Source: Helichrysum umbraculigerum
Taxonomy: Eukaryota; Streptophyta; Magnoliopsida; Asterales; Asteraceae
DNA: 64,000 nucleotides
Direction: 5' to 3'
NCBI GenBank assembly: GCA_949592205.1
Contig: CATIUR010000004.1
Span: forward strand, 98,292,337-98,356,336
In this document: positions 11,701 to 22,822 of the stretch, in pieces
Position numbering within the stretch: the stretch's first letter is position 1
Layout: every line of letters starts with the position of its first letter
Program-made: the position numbers and the translations under genes
Notes under the pieces: model-generated
What the model was told of the DNA's origin: nothing
Seen by the model: only the letters and a program-made list of their open reading frames with translations
Databases searched by the model: none

Positions 11701-13342
11701 GTGGATAAAACATATTGATAATCAATTGATTATTGGTAATCCACAATCCAAGGTTCAGACAAGATCAGCAACTGCTAACTTTTGTTTATTTGTAAGTTTT
11801 GTATCTCTGATGGAACCAAAGAAGGTTGATGAAGCACTCACTGATCATCACTGGATAGCTGCCATGCAAGAAGAGCTATCTCAGTTTGAAAGAAATAAAG
11901 TTTGGAAGCTTGTACCACAACCCGCTGGAAAATCAGTAATTGGAACACGATGGGTGTTCAGAAATAAAATGGATGCTGATGGTGTGGTTACAAGAAACAA
12001 GGCGAGACTAGTTACACAAGGTTACTGTCAGCAAGAAGGCATTGATTATGACGAAACTTTTGCACCAGTGGCTAGGCTTGAAGCAATCAGGCTATTTCTT
12101 GCTTATGCAGCTCACAAGAAGTTTAAAGTATATCAAATGGATGTGAAAAGTGTCTTTCTGAATGGCAATCTGCAGGAAGAAGTGTATGTCAAGCAACTAC
12201 CTGGATTCATTGATCCAAAACATCCTGGTTATGTTTACAAACTTGATAAAGCTCTATATGGACTAAAACAAGCTCCTAGAGCATGGTATGATACTCTCTC
12301 TGTCTACCTGATAAAATGTGGCTACGTCAGAGGAAAAATTGACAGCACATTATTTATCAAAAGAGATAAGAGAGATGTCATATTAGTCCAGATTTATGTT
12401 GATGATATCATTTTCGGGTCTACTAACAGTGACATGTGCAAGGAATTTTCCGATCTCATGACCAAAAGTTATGAGATGAGCATGATGGGTGAATTAACAT
12501 TTTTCCTTGGTTTGCAAATAAAACAAACCAAAACTGGAATTTTTATAAGTCAAGGAAAATATGTTAAAGATCTGTTAAAGAAATTTGAATTTGCTAATTG
12601 CTCAACCCTTGCTACACCCATGTCACCTGCAGTAAAGCTACATGCTGATCCTGATGGTAAATCTGTAAACATCATAGCTTACAGAGTTATGATTGGGTCG
12701 CTATTGTATCTAACTGCAAGTAGACCAGACATTATGTTTGCTACTTGTCTCTGTGCTAGATATCAAGCTGATCCAAAGGAATCACACTTGCTCGCTGTAA
12801 AAAGGACATTTAGATATCTGAAGGGTACACCGAATCTTGGTCTCTGGTACCCATCTGGATCAGACTTCTCCCTAAAAGGATATTCTGATTCTGATCATGC
12901 TGGATGCAAACTGGATAGAAAAAGCACATCTGGTAGCTGTCAATTTCTTGGAGAGAAGCTGGTAAGCTGGTCCAGCAAGAAACAAAACTCGGTTTCGACA
13001 TCAACTGCAGAAGCTGAATATGTTGCTGCTAGTGCCTGTACTGCTCAAATTCTCTGGATGAGAAATCAGCTTGCTGACTATGGATTTGACTTCAAAGAAA
13101 TTCCAATCTACTGTGATAGTCAAAGTGCCATAGCCATTGCCAACAATCCAGTAATGCACTCAAGGACAAAGCACATTGATGTCCGATATCATTTCATCAG
13201 GGACCATGTGATGAAAGGTGATATTGAATTACATTTTATTCCAACTGATTACCAACTCGCTAATCTATTTACAAAACCTTTGGATGAGAAAAGATTTAAC
13301 TTTCTCATCAGCGAGCTTGGCATGTTAAACTTAAATGACTAG
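8720..13342 (+). pseudogene. Copia gag-pol polyprotein, single frame with four stop codons
   Basis: Codon phase is unbroken for 1541 codons, interrupted only by TAA 9944-9946, TAA 10586-10588, TGA 11258-11260 and TAA 11444-11446. Gag (8720-9946) has a UBN2-type domain (WDTL...YIGTSD, QYELFAMEPNESL) and a zinc knuckle whose second Cys is Tyr (codon 9743-9745). The aspartic protease DSG is at 10121-10129. The integrase has LWHKRLSHL, then CSACEKGK, and a full D-D-35-E triad with codons at 10697, 10886 and 10994. The reverse transcriptase (RVT_2) has YVDD at 12395-12406. RNase H follows with STAEAEYVA and SRTKHIDVRYHF. No frameshift was found, so decay is recent and by point mutation. Confidence 0.93.
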
Positions 13343-13462
13343 CTCAGCTACCAAGCTTAGCTAGCTATTTTTAGTTTAAAACAGCTTCATGTGTTTTAAT
13401 AAATTGAATATCTATTATATCTTCATATGATCTATATTTTATTGTCCTATATTTTTTTTAAA

Positions 13463-13795
13463 CTGATTTAGTTAGTATTCTAAGTTGTAACTAGATCAGT
13501 GAAAGATAATATAGTAAAATATTACATAGTTCATATCAGACATAATCTATACTCATTTAAAAATAAATAAATAAATAAATAAATTTTTTTTCAGAGACCT
13601 ATTCCTTCCTTAGCTGATATTGTTAGTATTCTAAGCTGTAACTCTTTTAGTGAAAGATAAGTCTCTGAAAAATTATTATTTTTTAAACAACACTCATACT
13701 CAAAGAATAAAAATTATGATTCATATTTGACAGTGATCAAATCTCTCTGACTTAGTTAGTATTCTAAGTTGTGACTAAATCAGTGAGATAACATC
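13463..13795 (+). repeat. Three spaced copies of a ~48-bp repeat after pol
   Basis: TTAGTATTCTAAG(T/C)TGT(A/G)ACT followed by AGTGA(A)AGATAA occurs near 13473, 13623 and 13759, about 140-150 bp apart. The DNA between copies is A-rich and includes (AAAT)n near 13560-13585. Function unknown. The repeats lie between the pol stop and the extra ORF. Confidence 0.75.
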
Positions 13796-14405
13796 TCAGG
13801 CAAATTGAAAATTATGATTAATATTCTTAAAACATGAGTGTTATTTTTTTATTTATTTTGGAACCCCCTGATTCTTTCATCATTATTTGTGAAGGGATGT
13901 GTCACAAAAATTGCACCTCTGACACTATTTCTTCCTTACGTCACATATACTTTTCCGGCGCACCTCTTAAATCACCATTAATACCACCAAGCTCCACAAT
14001 CATCACCCCTATCCCAATTAACATCATCAATACTCATCCCTATGCCACCCCTACTTACCACCATCATCAACCACGACGTTTCATTTTTCACCACATACTT
14101 CTCACATAAACTTCATTATAAAACCAACCCTTCACCTCATTTCACAAATCGCCCACTGTCTGATCATTTCTTTGTCATCCTGTTATAACATTTAAAAAAA
14201 AAAAAAAAAAAAAAGAGATAGTAAGATCAAAATCAAGTTTTATTCACATCATTTCTACAAGTTTAAAGCTTTTCAAGTCTATGTAGAAACACAGATCTTG
14301 CTACAACAATTTTCAAAAACAACTCTTTTGAATAAAACTTCTTGATGAAAAACAGAGCACTACAAAGTTTTTACTACTTGCTCTAATTTTTTTTTAGGAA
14401 TCTCT

Positions 14406-15242
14406 GTGTCCCAGCATGTAACTTTTGTACATATGTCTGATTCTGCCCAATCGACCATATCACTGTCAAAACCTACAGTGATCAAAATTGGTCAACCACC
14501 ATCCCAGAATACTTTACCAACCTCTGCAAGAAATCTCAAAAAGACGACGTTTTCGGACGCCAAGGATGAAACAGGGTCTGAACGTTCAGTCACTGTGGGC
14601 ATTCTTGCTAAAATCATGCTTTCAAATCACAAACTTTTATCGAGTCAACCCATGAGCCACTCATTATTCTCACATAAGAATGATGTTTTAAACAAAGGGC
14701 AAGTGACATCAGTGGGTGTTAACACACTCTTCGCTGGTGTCACATCACTGGCTACAGACCCGAGCTATCTCTCATCTCTCACTGCACCAGCTGTCAATGT
14801 TTCTCTCCAGTCACAGGGAGAGATACAAGCTAATCTCTCTGTTTTCAATGATCCATTAGCTAAAACACAAGCTGATGATGATGAGAAAACCAATCACCTA
14901 TTACACACAGTATTTCATGCTATCATCAAGGGGGAGAAATTTTCAAGTGTTACTGATGCTACCAGAGAAATACTGATCTACTTCATGGTATTTTCAAGGT
15001 GGAGAAAACGTGCAAATGAATGCAAAAACCAATGTTGCTCATGTGCCAAAACGCTAATACTTGGAAATCATATCATCCTTAGCATCGCTGATGCTGACAA
15101 AGTAACTGATACTTGGAAATCATATCACAAGATCATGTATTTCCTGTATTTGAGTTACAATTTTCTTGGTGATTTTATTCAATATTTGTGTCACTTCAGC
15201 TCAGCAATGAATCCTTCTCTATCCGGATTAGTTACAACTTAA
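14406..15242 (+). CDS. Extra 3' ORF of the Copia element (env-like position), ~270 aa
   Basis: Open for 278 codons from a GTG; the first ATG is at 14433 (MSDSAQS). It is serine/threonine-rich for about 150 residues, then has a Cys cluster (ECKNQCCSCAK) and a C-terminal hydrophobic stretch near residues 240-262 that could span a membrane. Its place between pol and the 3' LTR is that of the env-like ORF of some sireviruses, but I see no specific similarity. A run of T ending in TTTTAG at 14387-14398 looks like a 3' splice site, so the ORF might be made from a spliced RNA (inference). It could also be a captured host fragment. Confidence 0.45.
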   Translation: MSQHVTFVHMSDSAQSTISLSKPTVIKIGQPPSQNTLPTSARNLKKTTFSDAKDETGSERSVTVGILAKIMLSNHKLLSSQPMSHSLFSHKNDVLNKGQVTSVGVNTLFAGVTSLATDPSYLSSLTAPAVNVSLQSQGEIQANLSVFNDPLAKTQADDDEKTNHLLHTVFHAIIKGEKFSSVTDATREILIYFMVFSRWRKRANECKNQCCSCAKTLILGNHIILSIADADKVTDTWKSYHKIMYFLYLSYNFLGDFIQYLCHFSSAMNPSLSGLVTT

Positions 15243-15297
15243 GTATATGAAGGTTCATTGATTTTCAGTCGGTTAAAGCTTCGTAAAAGTTGTCATG

Positions 15298-15402
15298 GGA
15301 ATCTCTGCTATTTATCTGATCGCTGAAGATAGTAGGAATCTCTGTTATTTATCTAATCACTGAAGATAGTTGGAATCTCTGCTAATCACTAAAGATAGTA
15401 GA
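15298..15402 (+). repeat. Tandem 37-bp repeat, 2.8 copies
   Basis: Units at 15298-15334, 15335-15371 and 15372-15402, each starting GGAATCTCTG and ending AAGATAGT. The third has lost about 8 bases inside. Confidence 0.85.
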
Positions 15403-15645
15403 TTTAAAGTTTGTGATAGAATAGATATATTGTAACTGAAAAACTATCTGTACTTTATATTTTGCAGTTCAATAATATCTGATCTTTTGAGAAAACCAAA
15501 GTGCAAAACTCAGATCATATCAAAAGAATCCAAAAAGAAAAATGAATGGATCAAAGTATAAGTCACTGAATGTTTAAAATCTTAAACACTGACTATAAAC
15601 TTCTCTCAGCAACTAGTTTGTCTAGGGAGCTTCAATCACAATCAT

Positions 15646-15657
15646 TTAGGGGGAGAT
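15646..15657 (+). other. Polypurine tract of the Copia element
   Basis: TTAGGGGGAGAT lies directly before the 3' LTR. A second AAGGGGGAGAAA at about 14929-14940 may be an internal tract copy, as reported for sireviruses. Confidence 0.8.
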
Positions 15658-16694
15658 TGTTGAGTCACTGGTCGCTGACCATGATGAAGTCACTAGTCGC
15701 TGACCAACTCAACTGTTCACTACTCGATGAAGAAATGGATTGTATCGAAGCTGCTGTTGCTAATGATAGGTTTCGCTGATCGTCATTCATTCTGCTTGAT
15801 ATACTGAGGAAGATTTAAAGTTCAACTTGGTGTGTCGCTGATCAACGTCAGCGAGAGCTTTACTTCTTCAATTCAATAAAGGCAATAGTCACTGCCAGAA
15901 TAAAAGCTAGTCACTGAAGATCTTTAATTCAAGTCAATCTACAAGAGAATGTTAGCTCGCAATGAGTGAGGAGGATTACTGCATCTTCAGGGACTATTCA
16001 ATAAAGCCTCTCAATCATCAAGTACTAAAAGTACTGTACTTATCTATACATCAGCAAGAGTGTTCCAGTTTGAAGTATGTCTGAAAGATTACGTGGCAGC
16101 AAGTGATTGGATTTAAGGTAAAGAGATATTTGCGGTAACAGAATTGGGACCCGTAGAATGTTGGTTCATCAGAGTTCAAACCAATCAAGCAGCGACACGT
16201 GTCCTTCCAAGATCCTATTTTGTAGGCGATATGTTAGGAACTCTTGTAGTATAAATAGTTCAGTATTTTGTACTGTAGAGGCTAACCGTTCAATTCGTGT
16301 TAATCACTGTACATCAGTGAGTAGTTTGTCTAAGCACGACTTAGCGATTCATTGAGTGAACAGTCAGCGTGTTTGTCCACTGCTGTTCATCTCAATTGTA
16401 ATAGATTAGCTAAGTGTTTGAATTGGATTAACTTTGGTTAATCCATTCCGCATTCAACACTTGTGAATTTTATAATCAATACAATTCACCATTTCAGCTA
16501 CTATTACATTGTTCTTTGATATTGTCATATCTGTTATCTGATATACTCTGTTTCTGTTAAAACGATTAAAAACCTTCAAATAACTTAGTAAAAATCAGAA
16601 AAAGTTTTTAATTGTATTCAACCCCCCCTTCTACAATTAAACTTTACACTTTGCGATTCCAAATCACTAACTAATAGTGATCACGGGACTCTCA
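15658..16694 (+). repeat. 3' LTR of the Copia element
   Basis: 1037 bp, near-identical to 7636-8671, with TATAAATA at 16250-16257. It ends CTCTCA and is followed by the target duplication GTGTA. Confidence 0.93.
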
Positions 16695-16754
16695 GTGTAT
16701 ACATAGCCTATAGGTGGTGTATATATAGACAAAGCCTATATATATATATATATA

Positions 16755-17404
16755 GAAGATTCAAATGAGTACACCAATTTTGAGTGAGAATGAGGGAACC
16801 AATAGATTTATGCCATGTGTCACTTTATTCTCTCTCCTCCACATTTTTAAAAATTAAATATCTCACAAACGGTAAGTCGAAAAATCATGAAAATTGCAGC
16901 ATAAAATTCAGCGTTTTCTCCTCTTCGATTTGCCGTCCCTCAAGGCATACTTTCGCAACTTTTTTTTTCTTCCATTTTTTGGTGGGTTTTACAAATTAGT
17001 AACACATGTGTTAGTGATTGGTTATACATTTAATTTGTGGTTAAGGTTAGAGTTTAGGGTTAGGGTTTAGTAGGGTTTAGGGTTTATTAGGGTTTAGGGT
17101 TTAGTAGGGTTTAAGGTTTAGGTTTTAGTATGATTTAGGGTTTAGAGTTTTGTAAAGCGTTTAGGGTTTAGGGTTAGGGGTTTAGGGGTTAGGGTTTATG
17201 GTTTAGGGTTTGAGGGACGGCAAATAGAAGAGGAGAAAACGCAGAATTTAATGGTGCAATTTTCATAATTTTTGGATTTGTCGTTTGTGAGATAATTGAT
17301 GTTGGGGGTAAATGCGTTTTGTACATGTTGAACATTCTCTTTGTACACATGGCTTATATCATTGGTTCCCTCATTCTCACACAAATTCCTAGTCTCATTT
17401 GAAC

Positions 17405-17411
<7 letters not shown>
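16755..17411. mobile_element. Foldback miniature element with telomere-like centre
   Basis: The left arm (about 16755-16943) is an imperfect inverted copy of the right arm (about 17211-17411). Matching blocks include TCAAATGAG, GAGAATGAGGGAACCAAT, CATGTGT, TCTCACAAAC and TTTTCTCCTCTTC. The element sits inside TA repeats, so its target duplication cannot be read. The 270-bp centre contains the TTTAGGG-type repeats. It has no coding capacity. Superfamily is not determined. Confidence 0.75.
17041..17210 (+). repeat. Interstitial telomere-like repeats (TTTAGGG type)
   Basis: About 170 bp of degenerate GGTTTAGGG/GGGTTAGGG units, the plant telomere motif, inside the loop of the foldback element and not at a chromosome end. 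Confidence 0.85.
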
Positions 17412-17464
<53 letters not shown>

Positions 17465-17507
17465 CACGCGCACACACACATACACACACACACACACATA
17501 TATATAA

Positions 17508-17544
<37 letters not shown>

Positions 17545-17555
17545 CGCGTGTGTGT
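17412..17555. repeat. (TA)n plus palindromic (CA)n...(TG)n microsatellite
   Basis: A TA run at 17412-17463, then a CA-rich block, a short TATATAAATATA centre, and a TG-rich block. The CA and TG blocks are reverse complements, including the GCGCAC/GTGCGC variants, so 17465-17555 can fold into one long hairpin. Confidence 0.9.
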
Positions 17556-18690
17556 AAAGATCCCGGTGCAACGTACAGGTATGATAAATCTTGTTTAAGT
17601 CATAATGATTGTGATTCCGTAACATCTATTAAATTAAGCTTTATTTATTTAACTTTTGTATTAATCAATTTTCCATAATTAATTTGTGGTGTATAGGGGA
17701 AACATTTTTTTAGGGAATGAGAAGTTAAATCCTGACCCTATCGAAAATCCATTTCTTTCTCACTCCCCTCTAAAGCCCTTCGCAATCGAAGGTGATAGCG
17801 GGAAAAAGACGACGAAAGCCTTCTTTTCATTAATGGTCCAGATTAAGTAATATCTACGTGGGAGTGTTTAATTTTAAGGGACTAAAGTGTAAAGTTTATC
17901 AAATAAGATAACGCGTACAATAGTAATTTTGTTTGTTAAATTTATCAATCAATTCGGTCAGTGTTTGTTCAATATTATTTTCTCCCTCTTTTCTAAATAC
18001 ACTAAAAGACATACCCACACACAAACTCACTTACTGTATCAAGAAATTCTCACACACATTCACACACACACACACACGCGTTATCAGCACATACTCAAGA
18101 GCTACTTTTCCGATCAAAATAGTTCACCGCTTGTGTTTGTGAAACGATGACGAAAAAATCGAAACAACATTCCGACCACCTCTACCACCGCACCTTACCT
18201 CCTTTGTTAGGGACAACTTGAACTAGGCTAACCCATGAGGAATATGAAATATGATAGATCAGAATAGCATCCAGAAGTTTGATAACCTCCTTTTTGACTA
18301 CATCTTAAATACCTCCACCACTATCATCGTTGGCGAACCGACATACTTTACAGAACACCACTGTTGTTGAAAAACCGACCGTTGACCACCAAGACGTCAT
18401 CGATGAACCCTCACACTTTGAAAAACAAGTATATATGAGAAAATAGAGGGTGTGGTTCTAGAAAGAAGGAATAAAAGGAGAGAAGAGTAGGAAGATTAAT
18501 CACATCCGTCCATTTCAAAAATAGATTAGATCAACGCTTAAAAAAATGAGTGGCAATTTTGTAATTAATTCCAACTTTTGGGGCAAACCTGACGGGCAGT
18601 CTGGTCCCAGACCTGCAAAACACTCAAATTATTTTGGACATTTGCACTCTCTCTCCAGAAACCATACCACACACGGAACCATCACGCAAC
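17556..18690. other. Intergenic DNA, no gene recognised
   Basis: AT-rich, with a CA-rich patch at about 18018-18078. Short open frames through the CA patch are low-complexity and are not genes. A proline/histidine-coding patch near 18130-18210 leads nowhere. Confidence 0.4.
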
Positions 18691-20105
18691 TGTCACACTC
18701 CGTCTAAAGCGGAAACAACGGGGTATAACGGTGATAGGATCATAACACATCATTATATAGAATACTATATGAAATAAAATATTCAATGTGTCATGATACC
18801 AATAACATGAATTACGGTTCATGTCGTGCATACATTTCAACAATGAATTCAAAAGCTTACAAACAAACGTACATTACAATGTTAAGGAAAAACAAGCCTT
18901 CACAAACAACCTTAATGATGCACCACAAGTCTTGAATAACTCTTAATGCAACCCTAAAGGTCCACTAAGTTCTCTTGTCCTCTGCTTTAAGTCCACTAGT
19001 ATAACCTGAAAAGATATGCTCAAAATCGTCAACACGAATGTTGGTGAGTTTCGTAGGTTTGAAACCAAACACCAGAAAAATAAACATTTTGCTGTGACAA
19101 TAATAAGTTAGGACAATGCATATAGAAATGGCACACAAGTGAAATAATCCAACCGAACAATCCACAAACCGTCATCACCCCACGAAGGAGTATGACCCAA
19201 CCAAATCCTATGTATGCGGTAGCTACCCATAAATGACCTTCAATGTACACCTAATCATACATTAGGTATACACTCCCGAAAGAGTGCAGCCTTGTAAATA
19301 AATATGTCCTTCAGTGTATACAAAGCATATACACTAGGTATACACTCCCGAAGGAGTGCAGCCTTTTAACAAAACAAATCCAACAACCAATGCATATAAG
19401 TCACATAGTGTCACACATTTCAAGCATATGTCCAAAAATGAAAATGAATACGTTTCACAGCATAAAAACAAATGATAAAACATGTGAGCATACTTTTCCC
19501 CCAATTTGAAAACATGTATATGAAAAAGGAGCCACGAAAACTCACCTCAAGAAATGATGTAAGTATCGCCCTTATGTGTAATCCACTATACCACTCGCAA
19601 TCTACAATATCATAATGCATATGGGTTACAACCTAGACATAAATAGGTCATTCCATTATATCCCAAGTCTAAACACTTCTACTAAGTTCCCTCACAACTC
19701 AACTCATGTATATTAACTTGAATCAACCTATCGAGTAAAAAATCAGATTCTGTCCACAATTTTCATACCATTTTACAAAGTTTTAAATATTACTTAATTA
19801 AATCATTTGACTCTACAATTTTAACCAGTAACATTTCAATGTGTTTAGAAGTTCCTGTAATTTTTCCAGATTCAATATCATTGATTTACTATTTTTAAAA
19901 ATTCACCAAAGTGAACTGCTCTAAACCGTTGACACTTTCTGACTTCACAAAAGTTATAATTTATTTAAAATACTTACATACTTCAAAAGATTATCATATT
20001 TTTACAGAAAATATTTAACACTTTTAAAACACTTCAATAAAAATTTCAAGACCTAATTCTTAGTTTAAGCTACGTTTCAAAAATTGACAACATAACCGAA
20101 ATCTA
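18691..20105 (-). repeat. Truncated second LTR of the remnant
   Basis: Matches 20152-21564 at an offset of 1461 bp, with only point differences and very few indels. It stops at AACCGAAATCT, where the other copy continues GGAACCGAG. Confidence 0.85.
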
Positions 20106-20136
20106 GGCCAATCCACCTAGATCTATATAAACAATG

Positions 20137-20148
20137 GCTCTGATACCA
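20137..20148 (-). other. Primer-binding site (initiator tRNA-Met)
   Basis: Plus-strand GCTCTGATACCA is the exact reverse complement of TGGTATCAGAGC, three bases inside the LTR edge. Confidence 0.9.
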
Positions 20149-20151
20149 ATC

Positions 20152-22822
20152 TGTCACACCCCGTCTAAAGGGGAAACAACGGGGTATAACGGTGATAGGA
20201 TCATAACACATCATTATATAGAATACTATATGAAATAAAATATCCAATGTATCATGATGCCAATAACATGAATTACGGTTCATGTCGTGCATACATTTCA
20301 ACAATGAATTCAAAAGCTTACAAACAAACGTACATTACAATGTTAAGGCAAAACAAGCCTTCACAAACAACCTTAATGATGCACCACAAGTCTTGAATAA
20401 CTCTTAATGCAACCCTAAAGGTCCACTAAGTTCTCTTGTCCTCTGCTTTAAGTCCACTAGTATAACCTGAAAAGATATGCTCAAAAACGTCAACACGAAT
20501 GTTGGTGAGTTTCGTAGGTTTGAAACCAGACACCAGAAAAATAAACATTTTGCTGTGATAATAATAAGTTAGGATAATGCATATAGAAATGGCACACAAG
20601 TGAAATAATCCAACCGAACAATCCACAAACCGTCATCACCCCACGAAGGAGTATGACCCAACCAAATCCTGTGTATGCGGTAGCTACCCATAAATGACCT
20701 TCAATGTACACCTAAGCATACATTAGGTATACACTCCCGAAAGAGTGCAGCCTTGTAAATAAATATGTCCTTCAGTGTATACAAAGCATATACACTAAGT
20801 ATACACTCCCGAAGGAGTGCAGTCTTTTAACAAAACAAATCCAACAACCAATGCATATAAGTCACATAGTGTCACACATTTCAAGCATATGTCCAAAAAT
20901 GAAAATGAATACGTTTCACAGGATAAAAACAAATGATAAAACATGTGAGCATACTTTTCCCCCAATTTGAAAACATGTATATGAAAAAGGGGCCACGAAA
21001 ACTCACCTCAAGAAATGATGTAAGTATCGCCCTTATGTGTAATCCACTAAACCACTCGCAATCTACAATATCATAATGCATATGGGTTACAACCTAGATA
21101 TAACTAGGTCATTCCATTATATCCCAAGTCTAAACACTTCTACTAAGTTCTCTCACAACTCAACTCATGTATATTAACTTGAATCAACCTATCGAGTAAA
21201 AATCAGATTTTGTTCACAATTTTCATACCATTTTACAAAGTTTTAAATATTACTTAATGAAATTATTTGACTCTACAATCTTAACCAGTAACATTTCAAT
21301 GTGTTTAGAAGTTCCTGTAATTTTTCCAGATTCAATATCATTGATTTACTATTTTTAAAAATTCACCAAAGTGAACTGCTCTAAACCGTTGACACTTTCT
21401 GACTTCACAAAAGTTATAATTTATTTAAAATACTTAGAGACTTCAAAAGATTATCATATTTTTACAGAAAATATTTAACACTTTTAAAACACTTCAGTAA
21501 AAATTTCAAGACCTAATTCTTAGTTTAAGGTATGTTTCAAAAATTGACAACATAACCGAAATCTGGAACCGAGAAACTTAGAAATGACACACAATCTTGT
21601 AAAATCGTTTTGACCAATTTAGAATCCACATCTTACCATGAAACTAACGCCATTTGAAAGAAGACTCAAAATACTTATTTAAAACTCCTTTTTCATTGAA
21701 AAATCTCATGATATGACCAAGTTACAAGCTTCCCAATCCGAACAAAATTTCTGATCAGATTAGGGTTTATGAACAATGAACCCTAAATAGTCATATAACC
21801 AACCCAAACGCCATCACAAATCGTATATCTCAATTCTACCAACCTATATACTGATTTTAATTATATTCTAATGATTTCATTCACTAGGATAACAATGGAA
21901 TTGAACCGAACATAACCAATAATGAACGAATAGTCGAAATAAACGTAATGAACGATTCGGATAGAATTTTATACCGACTAACGAGAATCCGCACGATGGA
22001 AATCCTTAGAATCTGTAAATGAATGATGTAGCATGAGAATTCATCCATCATTCATCAAGAATACGGAAAAAACGAAAGATTGGAACATGATTCTTACCGA
22101 AATACACGAATGAATAACTTCTCGGTCAATAGAATGATGTAGAGACAATGTGATTATGTTCTTGGACTTTAAAATCGAAAATATGGTGAAGAAGGCTCTC
22201 CAGATGAACTGAATACGGCTGTGGTTTGAGTAATATGAGTTAGGGTTTTAAAAATACGTTTTTATACCAATAACTAAAAGTTTCAGAAAATTCGTATTAC
22301 ACTGCAGCAGTTTACAAAACAATTTTTATAAAATAATCTGCTTTGTTTCAGAGGCCGAAACCTCAAAAATTTACTTAAAACATCGAGATCTAAAACTTTT
22401 TAGTTTTGGCCGAAGCCTGAAAATGACTCTAAGTAGGTCAAAATGCCCTCTGAAGTAGACTACAAAAATAAATCAGGATAAACTAAAACTTTTCGGTTTA
22501 GGTTTTTGTTTATAGTTTTAGGGTTACTTGAGTTTGAATGGGTTGGGCCGGCCACATCCTCCAAGGAGTAATTTGGGTTGGTTTTCTTTGGGCTAAATAA
22601 GAATACACAAAAACTTGGGTCACACGGTCCAAAAATAATTGATACTTACGTTTAGTTTCGTATCTCCTTCCTTATACGTCCGTTTGTGATGATTCTTTTT
22701 GCGTTGGATTCATTTTTCAAAAACGAAGACTTTGATGTGAATAAATCTCAAAAACAAGTAGTTTCACAAAAATAAGTTTATACGGTTTGAGCTACGATAT
22801 CGGTTTGGTGACGGTTGTCACA
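20152..22822 (-). repeat. Full-length LTR (2.67 kb) of the remnant
   Basis: On the minus strand it starts TGTGACAACCGTC and ends GGTGTGACA, next to the primer-binding site. A TATAAAA-like box near 22258-22267 puts the start near 22230. Downstream it carries two CACTCC-TTCG-GGAGTG-type hairpins (20732-20747 and 20804-20819 on plus). Small ORFs in this region recur in the truncated copy and are LTR sequence, not genes. Confidence 0.8.

Larger units (their letters stand above)
7636..16694 (+). mobile_element. Complete sirevirus-like Copia LTR retrotransposon
   Basis: Length is 9059 bp, flanked by the 5-bp duplication GTGTA (7631-7635 and 16695-16699). LTRs are 7636-8671 and 15658-16694. A primer-binding site follows the 5' LTR and a GGGGGAGA tract precedes the 3' LTR. 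One long gag-pol frame (8720-13342) is followed by 2.3 kb with an extra ORF, the layout of Sirevirus (SIRE1-type) Copia elements. By eye the LTRs differ by about 11 substitutions, mostly C/T, and one indel, roughly 1.1%. At an assumed 1.3e-8 per site per year this is about 0.4 million years. The frame is broken by four stops, so the copy cannot act on its own. Confidence 0.93.
18691..22822 (-). mobile_element. Ty3-type remnant: LTR, 46 bp of interior, truncated LTR
   Basis: Read on the minus strand. A full LTR runs 22822 to 20152, followed by 46 bp of interior with a perfect initiator tRNA-Met primer site (20137-20148 on plus). The sequence then jumps into the last 1.4 kb of a second LTR (20105 to 18691). 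The whole gag-pol region and the first half of the 3' LTR are gone. The shared parts differ at about 30 positions in 1.41 kb, near 2%. Flanks CGCAAC and GTCTCT do not match, so no target duplication is seen. Confidence 0.8.

Noticed and set aside
17041..17210. Idea of a true chromosome end or fusion scar
   Set aside because: The repeats are degenerate, short and lie within the loop of an inverted-repeat element.
17341..17625. Open frames on both strands through 17341-17625
   Set aside because: They are translations of (TA)n, (CA)n and (TG)n microsatellites (repeated IY, HT and CV residues).
18965..21081. Minus-strand ORFs of 66-78 residues appearing twice
   Set aside because: Both sets lie in the two LTR copies of the Ty3 remnant and simply reflect the duplication.
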